Origin: Sinotaia quadrata
Taxonomy: Eukaryota > Mollusca > Gastropoda > Architaenioglossa > Viviparidae
Assembly: GCA_028829895.1 (NCBI GenBank)
Contig: CM054182.1
Location: 17,504,001-17,568,000 of the forward strand
Reading direction: 5' to 3'
DNA length: 64,000 bases
Shown here: piece by piece, positions 40,201 to 52,200 of the stretch
How the letters are laid out: every line of letters begins with the position of its first letter
How positions within the stretch are numbered: position 1 is the stretch's first letter
The notes under the pieces: generated by a model
The model's database searches: none
The model's input: the letters and a program-made list of their open reading frames with translations, nothing else
Told to the model about the DNA's origin: nothing
Position numbers and translations under genes: made by a program

Positions 40201-43200
40201 TCTTACACATATTGATAACCTTAATCGATAACGTTATGTTGGAGAAGAAAGTAGGTGGATGGGGGCTCACTAGATATAGATTAAAGATGGATTTGTCTTC
40301 TTCTTTAGTAAGAAGTTTTCCACCTACAGAAATATTGTGTAACAGTAAATATTCATCTTTAATGTTGTGGAAGAAAGAAAATGTTTATAGCGCCTGCATA
40401 TCCGCCAAGTGAGAGAGACAAGTGGTGTCTTCTGGAGAATTATTAAGAACATAAATTATGATTATTATCACTTGTAATTAGTTATGGATGATTATTAATT
40501 AATAACAATAACAATAACCGTTAACTAGGTGGCATTGACATTACAGTCTAAGCTACAATTAGTGCAATTTAACAGTTTTCTTGGGGGTGTCATTTGGTAC
40601 TTTGTTTTTATTTATGAAACATAGAATGCAGAAAATATTTTACCTAATATCTGTTGGCATTCCCCCCCCCCCCTCCTCAAAACTTCTTAAATCTAACAGA
40701 ATTTTAAAAGCCATAACATAACATGATTAAAATTCCTTTGTGTGAAAAAAATTCAGCTTAGAGAAAAGACATCACAAGAAATTATCTTCACTTATCTTTT
40801 TCAGCTTTCATTTATTCCATTTGTGAATTCACATGCTTGTAGATAAGATCACATTTGAACTTAGCATAGGTGGGTAAAACAATAAACTTTCCTCTCAGTA
40901 TAAGTTGTAAGTTATTTCTAGGAGAATAGTTTGGGAAAACATTGCATAGATGGGTAAGACAGTTGTCTTTTGTGTCATTTTTAAGTTGTAAGTTATTTCT
41001 AGGAGAATAGTTTGGGAAACATTGCATAGATGGGTAATATAGTAGACTTTTGTGTCATTTTAAGTTGTAAATAGTGTTTGGAGAATGGTTTTGGAAACAC
41101 TTGTTGATTGCAAATGATTGCAGTATGTTTTTATTGGTTGTTTAGGTGAATCGGGAGGAGCAAGGGCCTCCTCAAGCTCTTCTAGTCAATCAGTATACCA
41201 TTGAGCTGAGGGAAGAGTTGGTGCGTGTCGATCGGCGGGCACTACTGAAAGCGGCAGAGACATTAGCCTTCTTGGTGAGGGATGCTGCCCACGTAACACC
41301 CCACAACTTCAAGAGCTGTGTGCATGCCATCCGCATCTTTGTCGAAGCTAGCGTCAATGGCGGTAAAAATAGTTTCATTGTATTCAGTTTGTCATAGCAA
41401 AGGGTAGTAACTTTTAGTGAAAATAAAAGTTCACACTCGCCACACATCTCAAAGAAATTGTTGATTATTTATCCAATTTTTTTTATAAATAATGCATATT
41501 GTAATTTATTATTATATTGAATTTGACAGTTCTCTTTAATGACAACAAATCCAAAAAACAATCACTCTTGTTATTTTTCCCCCATGTCATATTCATTTTC
41601 TTGTCTTCTATTTTCATATTGTTTTTGTTTATAGGTCAAATGCGATCAGCAATACGCTCCAGTTCTATGAAAGAAAAGCGTGGTGGTGGGAGTCATCACA
41701 AAGTACAAAGGGGCAGACAACACAGGGAATCACGAATGAAGAAATCCCAGTCATCTCCCACACAGCTTGCCCAAGCCAGTACGTCCGATGAGGATGGAGA
41801 AGAAGAGGCAGCTCTGACTAGTCTTCATTCTCTCTCCATACAACTACTTGACCTTATGCATACACTCCATACACGAGCAGCATCCATCTTTGCAGCCTGG
41901 GCACAGGAAGATGGACAGAATGGGGAAGAGGCGTCTGGTAATCTGAATCCACACATAGATGCTGCTACAGGCACATTGTGGGCGACGTGCTGGTGTCCTC
42001 TGTTGCAAGGTGAGAATGATCATATCAAGCATCCTTCTCCACTCTCTAGACAGCCAAGTTTGCTTTTAGCTCTTGTCCACCACACAGATACATACAGATA
42101 AATATTTTTATCATTTGTTCACTCTACATACAGCAAAGTTAGCTCTTAGCTCTTGTCCACCACACAGATACATCTAAATATTTTTATCGTTTACAGCAAA
42201 GTTAGCTCCTAACCCTTTGCCCCTTGCACAGGCACATATAAATATTTTTTAAATTTGTCCACTCCACAAACACAACCAAGTTAGCTCTTTGCCCACTATA
42301 CAAACATGAATAGATTGACTAGCTCTTTTTTGCCCACTGTACAGTTAAACTAAGCTCTTAGCTTTTGCCCACTACGGTTTTACAACTAAGCTCTTAATTT
42401 TTGCCTACTCTACACTTACAACCAAGCTCTTAGCCTTCACCCACTTTTTCAGGTATGGTGAAGCTCTTAGATTTTTATCCACATTACAGATGTGACTAAT
42501 CTCTCACCTTTTGTCCTCTGTATATGTTTGACTAAGCTCTTAGCTTTTGCTCATACTACAAACTAACTTAGATATTATATTTTGTCTATTCTGCATTGAC
42601 ATCTGAGTTGTCATATACATTCTGCTGGTATTTTCACAATTGTTGTAAATTGTTTACCTATTCAATAGTACATATTCCTTTCTTAATGTTATGTTTTAAC
42701 CTCTTCATAATAAAGTGGTAGTTGTTTTTCCATTTACGCAGCTCACTTTCATGTACAGCAGCAATTCATCCATGCTTTATTTTACACAGTGTGCCTGTTT
42801 GATGTGCAGACTGACACAAGCAGTTGTAAGCAGAATACTATTTTCTAAAGTTGTAAGTGTTAATATAAAGCTCAGACTATGTAATTATATAGGATTTGAA
42901 TGGAGATAGCCAGGCAGTGTGCACATCAACAGTTTAGATGGATAGTGGTGGGCAGACAGTTTAGGTCATTAAGTGGTATGCAGGATCGTAAACACTGACA
43001 ATTTGGGCCATTAAGTGTGGGCAGACAGTCGGCATATCAGCAGTTTGGGCAATTAGGTGGTGGGCAGACAGTTTAGGTCATTAAGTGGTGGGCAGGTGGT
43101 AAGCGCATCAACAGTTTAGGTCATTAAGTGGTGGACAGACAGCAAACACATCGACAGTTTTGGCCATTAAGTGGTGGGCAGGCAGCAAACACATCGACAG

Positions 43201-46200
43201 TTTTGGCCATTAATTGGTGGGTGGACAGTAAGCACATCAGCAGCATAGGCCATATTAAGTGGCAGGCAGACAGTAAGCACATCAGCAGCTTAGGCCATAT
43301 TAAGTGGCAGGCAGACAGTAAGCACATCAACAACTTAGGCCATATTAAGTGGCAGGCAGACAGTAAGCACATCAACAGCTTAGGTCATATTAATTGGCAG
43401 GCAGATAGTAAGCACATCAGCAACTCAGGCCATATTAAGTGGCAGGCAGACAGTAAGCACATCAACAGCTTCAGCCATTAAGTGGCAGGCAGACAGTAAG
43501 CATATCAACAACTTAGGCTATTAAGTGTAGAGTAGACAGTAAGCGCATTAACAGTTTAGGTGATTAAGTGGTGGGCAGATACAGGTTATGATCACTTCAC
43601 AATTGAATAAGAACTTGAAACAGTTAAATGACTTGTTATCAGATATTTGTCAAATAAAGTGTGCCCTTCCCTTAAATTTAAAATGTATTTTAAATGTTTA
43701 GTTTGCTTCTTCTCCATTAACTGATTTTAAAATAGTCTGAATTAGTTTTGAACAAATAAAACCCTTGGTACAAAAATAGTTCAAGCACCTGTTTGGGTTT
43801 TAAAAAAGAAATAATTATTGTAAATTGATATTTAGGAAAATAATATTTAACATTAATAACATTAAATATACATATATAGTACATTTGAAAGTATATAAAG
43901 ATTTTTCTTCAAAATTCTTTGTTAAATATAACAACTTTTTCATGGTCAATGGTAGTAAATATTTGGATAGTGTCAAATACTAAATTCTTTTTTACCTATA
44001 AATAGCTAAAAGTAATTAATATTTTGGTCATAAAGCTATGTTTCTTAACAGATTTTGATATTTGTACATGATTCAATTGATTTTCTAATTAGGAGATTCC
44101 TTCAAAAGAAATATTGTGTTAATACTTTTTCTTATTTATTGTTAAATATATTTCCCAACTTTGAATGATTGATACAAGAATACCAGGCTGTTTGGAATGG
44201 TGAGAAGAAGAAAAACAGTAACAAAAATATAACATCACTGTTTGGAATATTGATTTTTAAAAAATAAATAAAACATTATAAATGTAACAGTACTGTTTGG
44301 AATAGTGATTTTAAAAAATGAATAAAACATTATAATATAAATACAACAGTACTGTTTGGAATAGTGATTTTAAAAAATGAATAAAACATTATAAATGTAA
44401 CAGTACTGTTTGGAATAGTGATTTTTAAAAATGAATAAAACATTATAAATACAACAGTACTATTTGGAATAGTGATTTTAAAAAATGAATAAAACATTAT
44501 AAATACAACAGCACTGTTTAAAATATACCTCTTCAATGTGATTATTTCTTAAAATTATGTTATATATATATATATATACACATAAAAGTAACTTAAGTAT
44601 TTATAACATAAAATTAGATAAGTTGATGAGAATGTTTTACTTATTTTTATCATGGTTGTTTAACAGGGATAGCTCGTTTATGCTGTGATACACGGCGACA
44701 AGTGCGAAGTCAGGCTCTTACCTACTTGCAACGTGCTTTGTTAGTGCATGACCTTCAAACTTTGTCAGCTGTGGAGTGGGAGGCCTGCTTCAATAAGGTG
44801 AGTTTGAGTGGAGCATGGTTTAATTAAATAAATTTTCTCTGAGATTTTAGTGGAGTGGAGATATGGTTTAATTAAGTAAATATTGTTTGAGAATTTATTG
44901 GAATGGAGATGTGGTTTAATTAAGTAAATATTGTCTGAGATTTTAGTGGAATGGACATATGGTTTAAGTAAATATTGTTCAAGATTGAGTGGGATGCTTG
45001 CTGTATTAAGGTTATTAGTGTCTGAAATTGTGTAGTTTTGTGCCTTAATAGAGATAAGAATCTTCCAACAATTTCTGACATTCGGAGGATAATACAATCA
45101 GAGGATTTTGTATGTAATATGGGTAGGATGCTTTCTCCTAATTATTTATGATACCAACTGATTTGGCTTGCCAACAGTTGTTGAACATATTAATCTTAAT
45201 GGGTTTTCAAAATGTGATTTGATTGCATCAGTACGTGTATTTAGAAATAACATATTATGTAATATGTGGTTATTCTAAACCATAACATGTACTATGTAGT
45301 CATAATGAATAATAGTGTTGAAATAACTTAGCAGATGATATAGAGTTATTTTGAAGTAGATGTACATCATTAAACATGTTTGCATAATATAATTGTATCA
45401 TATTTTTGTTACGTTCTTGTGTGCACCAATGAAAAAAATATTTTTTATGAGACATTAACAAATTTAAACTAGCAAAGAATAGTTGAAATTGAACATCATT
45501 GGATGAATCAAATTTGCTGAAGTATTGAAGTAAATTAATCAAAACAAGATTTGTAGATTTGATTCCTAATATTAACTTTGCCAGCAGAACAAATTGTGAA
45601 TGATATGCAAAGTTAATATTAAGTTCTGGTCTCCATAGAAAAAAGATATAGTTTTATAAAGCACACTTGCTGATGGACATGTTACTGTATTCATGTTAAT
45701 ATACTAGGGTTAGGAATGGTGTTTAACTTGTAGTATTTTTCTTTGTTCAACAGATTTTACTTAAAATGTCTTTAGGTTGTGCAACAGACACACGAAGATC
45801 TTTAGTAAATCAATCACCTTATTAAATATGCACCCATGAAATGTCATCATTTGATATTATATTTAATAATTACTCAGTATTTTAAGTGCAAGAAAATGAT
45901 AAAAGAAAGTATCTTAACTTTCTTTTCTTATAAAATAAGTAATTTTACTACCACATTAAAACACAGTTTTAATTAACTAAAATAATCATTACTTTAGCTT
46001 ATAAAAGTTAGTGCTTTATGGTCAGTCAATTTGATTTTTCTAAAATGCAAAGACTTCATTTTAATTTTCCATGGGGAGCAATCCACCTTTCTCAACACCT
46101 CCAAAAGGGCATGGAGTAGGGTTTTTTCCAGAATTTTCAGACTTCTTTATATATTTTTTTTTTATTTTCTCATTCCTGCTTAATATTTTATTTTGTACTA

Positions 46201-49200
46201 AGATTGAGTGGAAGTTGTATCTTAATCAGATTCTTTTAATCTGAGATTAAATGGAAGGCAGCTGTTAATTAGATCACGTTTTTTAGATTATGTTGAAGAA
46301 GTGAAAATAAAAAGTTCTTAGATTAAATGGGTGATTTACTTTAATTTATATATTTTGTTCTGAGATGAAGTGGGGGGGGGGAAAAGAATATCTTTATTGC
46401 TTATTTAATTTGAAATTTGTTTGAAAAATATTTTAATTTTTGAGCTTATGCTCATTCTTTCTCTTAGATTATGTTCTTTTTTTAATTCCACATTTCTAAT
46501 TCTATATTTTATTTCAGGTCCTCTTCCCTTTGCTTACTAAACTTTTAGAAAACATCAATGCTCAAGATCCAACTGGCATGGAAGAAACTCGTATGCGAGC
46601 TTCAACTCTTCTCTGCAAAGTAGGTCAAATGTCTTCAGATTCTCTTTTTGATATTTATAATTAATTTAAAAAGTATAATTTAGAATTTATTTCAAGTTCA
46701 AAATTAAATAATAATAATAAAGCGTTTTCTTATCTTTTAGATGAAATTGAAAAATAATATGATTGCTTTTTTTAATTATTATTATTTTAATTTTATTTTA
46801 ATTATTATTTTTTATTACTATTCTACAAATATTTTGAAAATTAGTTAATTGAAAACTATTGTAGAATTAGTACTACATTTATTTTTAATTTATTTCAAAT
46901 TAAAAATTTAATAATAATTAGAAAAAATTGTCTTACCCTTTTGTAGAACTTGCGAACTTGCCCAAATCTGTGAAAATAAATCCAATAAAACCACTCTTTT
47001 TGGAAAAAAGTTCCAAAATAATTCTAATTTTGTTCAGATGTGAAAAATAATGTAAAAAAATATGTATTTTTTTAACTAAAGCTCCATGCTTTTTGCACAC
47101 AATGAAAACCACACAAAGCCCCATGGTACTTTGACAATTGACGACCAGTTTTGGTGGTATTATCACATGGTCACATAAAAAATTCTATAGAAGCTAGTTG
47201 AATTTAATCTACAGTTCATTAGAATTAGCTACACAATTCATTTTATTAGGTAGGATCAAGCAGTCAACATGCCATTGGCCTCCAAACTTGCCAGGCTATC
47301 AAAAAAACTTTGTTCAAAATCGCTGCCAAGTATGTACCAGGCATGGGTTATTGTGGGGAAAACCCCTTTTTGAATGACAATGATCATTCCAAATATAGTA
47401 TCCAATGAAAAAATTAGAAATTATTGGCTGCTGAGGCAATACACGTTTACTTCAGACTTATTGGTTAAAATTAGAATAACAAGCATGCTAACACTAAGCC
47501 TGCATGCATGCGTGACCATTTCGAGGTTGACGAACGGGTTAATTACTTTTATTTTTAAGGGACATAATTCTTTAAATGTTTATATACTCTTTTCTTTTGT
47601 TGTCATTTTTTTTTTAATGGAAGGATAATAACTGTTTATAATCTTTCAGGTGTTTCTGCAGCACCTGAGTCCCTTACTATCTCTGACCACGTTCACCGCT
47701 CTCTGGTTAACCATCTTGGACTTCATGGAAAAGTATATGAAGGCTGACAGCAGCGACCTGCTGGTGAGCCATCCACCTGCAATAAAAGTGGATGCATGAC
47801 TAAAAAGAAATATTTCCTAGATATAGTTAACTACTTGTATATCTTATTACCTTTAAGAGAAATTTAGCTTTTTCAAATTTTCATATTTAGATCAAATTCA
47901 GCAAATCTTGAAAAAATTATAAATTAAAATATGGATGAACAAAACAAGTCTACTCAGTGACTTGCATATGTGCTTGGTGTCCTGGTTTTATCTGTTTTAG
48001 ACTCTTCAGGAATATAGAGAATTTTCACTTTTGTGCATTTTTATTTTTCAGGCAGATTCAATTCCTGAAAGTCTGAAGAACATGTTACTGGTCATGAAGA
48101 CTGCAAGTGTCTTTCAGGCAGATGCTGGCATGGAGTCACAGCTTTGGCGTTTGACATGGGACAAGATTGATACTTTCTTGCCACATCTACATGATGATAT
48201 TTTTAAACCTTTTGAACCAGGTACATTAATGTGTTTATTAAAATATTCATTAATTGTTGGAAGTATTTGTCACTGTGAATTCCTTGGTATTGTTATGGTT
48301 ATTCCTTGGTTATTTACTGCCTATTCTCAATCTTTTGTGTCAGGAAAAGGAGGAAAATAAAGTGATGGGTAATCAGTGTGTGCCTGAAGCTTTATCATAA
48401 GTTATGCTAACACTGGTCAAAGCCATGTCCAGTACTTGTTTAAATTTAATGCCCATAATTTATGTTCACTTTTAAATCGTTTTTTTTTTTTTTTGTCAAA
48501 TGCTTTTTGTTGTTGTTCATTGTTACAGCCAATTTACTTTTTGAAACAGCATCTGAAGGTGTTAATTATTAATGTTAATAGCCAGACATATCACTACATT
48601 TAGTAATAAATATGTTAAGCTTACAACTAATCCTGTCTTCATAACAAAAGATTTCTGGCTGTGGGGTGTCAATCTTCATTTTCCATTTACCTGCATAATA
48701 AAATTAACAATTAAAATGGGCTGTAGTGTGTGTGTGTGTGCGTGCGTGCATGCGTGTGTGTGCGTGCGGACGTGCATGTGTGGAGAGATAGAGCTAAGTG
48801 TATTATTCCAAAGATTAGTTATATTAATACCAGCACAGTATGCAAAGAAGCAGCACAAAGCCAAATAAAATGAGGATTGTAATGGATTAATTTTATGTAT
48901 TACGTAAGGGCAAGAATTCCACTAGAGTGCCACCTAATCATGAGCTCACTCTATATCATTTGCTAAAATGAGAAAATAACTGGGAAAGTTAAGTATGCAT
49001 AATTACCTATCAACAGCTGAAATTGACCATCATGAATCATGAAATGAGTAAGAGTGAACGCTTACCTCTCAACAGCTGAAATAGACTAGCATGAATCATG
49101 AAATGAGTAAGAGTGAACGCTTACCTCTCAACAGCTGAAATGGACTAGCATGAATCATGAAATGAGTAAGAGTGAACGCTTACCTCTCAACAGTTGAAAT

Positions 49201-52200
49201 GGACTAGCATGAATCATGAAATGAGTAAGAGTGAACGCTTACCTATCAATAGCTGAAATGGACTAGCATGAATCATGAAATGAGTGAGTGAACGCTTACC
49301 TCTCAACAGCTGAAATAGACTAGCATGAATCATGAAATGAATAAGAGTGAACGCTTACCTATCAATAGCTGAAATGGACTAGCATGAATCATGAAATGAG
49401 TGAGTGAACGCTTACCTCTCAACAGCTGAAATGGACTAGCATGAATCATGAAATGAGTAAGAGTGAATGCTTACCAACAACTGAAATGAGTAAATGTATA
49501 GCTTAAATGTACATGTCATTCTAATTAGATGCAAAAATTACCATATCAGGATACTCAATTTTTTTGTATATCAACTTTAAACAAAATTTGTATGACTTGG
49601 TTAAAATATAAATGGTTTCTACAGCACGGATAAAATACACATTTCGCATAATGCACATAATGTATATAAAGTTTTATAATATGGATAAAATATACGGTGC
49701 TAGTATAATATGGTTAAAATATGTTTGTATAATACAGATAAAATATATGAGGTGTGTATAATACAAATAAAATATGAGATTTTATAACATGAATAAAATC
49801 TTATGAGTGCTTTCACTTAAGAGGGATGCGCAAGGTTTTGATATGTCATGATGTATCTTGTTAATAATATGCTTATTTTTCAAACATATTAAGATACAAG
49901 AGAAGATTTACTCTACAAGTACAAATAAAATAATAAATTGCTTATTTTTCAAACATTCAAATACAGGAGAAGACACACACACTACAATTGCAAATTAAAT
50001 AATAAATTGATTATTTTTCAAATATTAAAACATGGGAGAAGACATAAACTACAGTTGCAAATTAATTAATAAATTACTTATTTTTCAAACATTAAAACAG
50101 GAGGAGATATTGACTACAAGAATAAATTAAAATAATAGGTCATTGTTTGCTTCCATTTCATCTGTATGACATATCTCATTAACCATATCTTTAGATGACA
50201 AACTTGTAGGCAAGTTTTGCAAGAATCTTTGGATTAACACCTGTTTTGCAATTTTCAGCTTCTATTTGTAGACCTGCCTGAAGGAATAGTGATATTAAAG
50301 AAAGCCCCTCTCTATTTGGAGTCAAACTTCGGATATATGAAACATAGAAACAAAATACATAGATGAAGAGAATTAACTGTATATTTATTGTACCAACAGG
50401 TTCATCCAGATATTTACCCTTATGGTAACAACTGACCTAAATAAGAACATATATACCAACAGTGGAAATGAGCAAATACTTGAAAATCAACAGTTGAAAA
50501 ATATACCCTTGCATATAAACAGTGAAAATAAGTAAAAATTAATATTTACTTATATATTAATGGTTAAACTAAGTGTATATGTGTAATTACATAAAAATAA
50601 TTTAAAATGAGTAAATAATATTTACTCATATCGCTCAACAGTTGAAATGAGCTAATCAAAATGAAATAATTTTATTTGGAAAATTTTGAATACGGTTTTA
50701 TTTGAGTCCATTGTCCTTTATAAAAATTTGATGCTCAGAAGAAGACAGTTTTTGTTATTGATGAGAATTATTTTCTTCAGAACCACGAAAAATGGACAGG
50801 TGTGGAAATGATGAAGAAATGACCCCACAAGGAAAGGCAGAAGAAACCAGCAAACAAGGAGCAGGAGAAATACCAGTCATAAATTCACAGATCGATGATG
50901 TACCTCTAGAAGGAGTTATTGTTGTTCCCACAGCCAGTAAGTCATCTTGAAAGATAACAAAATACTTTTAATCAGGAAACCCCCACATTTCTGAACCACC
51001 ATCTTTTGTAACTTTCTTCTATATTTTTGTGTATGTACATGTTTACTGGGGAAACCAGTATATCTAGACCTCCAGGTTTTGTAATTTTCTTGTTTGCTTT
51101 AGAAACCCTATATATATCTGGACCTCCAATTTTTGTCATTTACTATGCATTTTGCACGTATACACATGCACTTACAAATTTATTATTCAAACGTACATTT
51201 CACATTTTAAATAATTTGTTTTACAATGATGTATCAGAATACATCTTTTTAAAGTTAGTTTAAAATTTTACTTGTATTAGCATGCTATGTTACGCTTAAT
51301 TTGTTTATTTTTTAAAGTTACTTATAGTGTATGAAAGGTTTCCACTGGTGTGGCCCTGGGTCTTAGTTCATTGGTTGCTCCTAATACAGACTTCATGTTT
51401 GATTTCATTTGAGATCCCTTTTCTAGATTGTTCACATTTCTTAACAAGACAGCCAACAAATCTGATATACTTTAGACATAAACTCTTTAGAAATCATTAT
51501 ACACTTTAGATTGTTTGCATTTCTTAATGTGTAGCAACAAATAAATCATATATATATATCATAATGAACTTTCTAAAATATATATATATATATATATATT
51601 AGAATTTACAATGAACTTACTAAGATAGACAGATATACCCTTTAGATTTTTTCTTTATTTTATATTTCTGCTAACAGTCAGATCTGAAATATGAATTCCA
51701 TAATGAGGTTTCTTGCATTATCTCTACATGTAATGTGTATTTTTTGTTGACAAAAACACTTTATTCTTAAAATAATTTTGTCATTATGAACTTTTGTCTA
51801 TTCTGCAAATTGTTAACTCTTTTCTAAGATGTATTAGTGCACACCATTATATGATTTGTATTACTGTCTAGTAAAACAGATGGACACTGAAAGGCCAACT
51901 AGTCCTCTGTTGAATCAACCAACAGACACAGTTCCTAGTGCCTCTTATATTCTGCACACACCTCTACCTTCAGTTGCTTCCCCTACTGGTAGTAAAGGGA
52001 GTTCAGTGCCAGTTTCCATGAACACAAGCTTGCCAGGTGTAAATATACCTCTGCTGCTCAATCCAGACATATTGCAGAGCACTGCAATACCCTACATTTC
52101 TCCACAGGTGAGTGTTTTTGTTAAATTCTTTTATAGATTACAGAATGTACATTTCTCCACTGGTGAGTGTTTTTGTTAAATTCTTTTATAGATTACAGAA

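Noticed and set aside
40855..41145. Repeats before exon 25 as another acceptor-junction array
   Set aside because: The tttctaggagaatag units only loosely resemble tttag/GTGAATCGGGAG; similarity was not above what AT-rich sequence gives.
43124..43481. Open frames on both strands (repeated GQAADS/SKHINS and [11 protein letters not shown] peptides)
   Set aside because: Both arise from the 43-47-bp minisatellite and match no coding gene.
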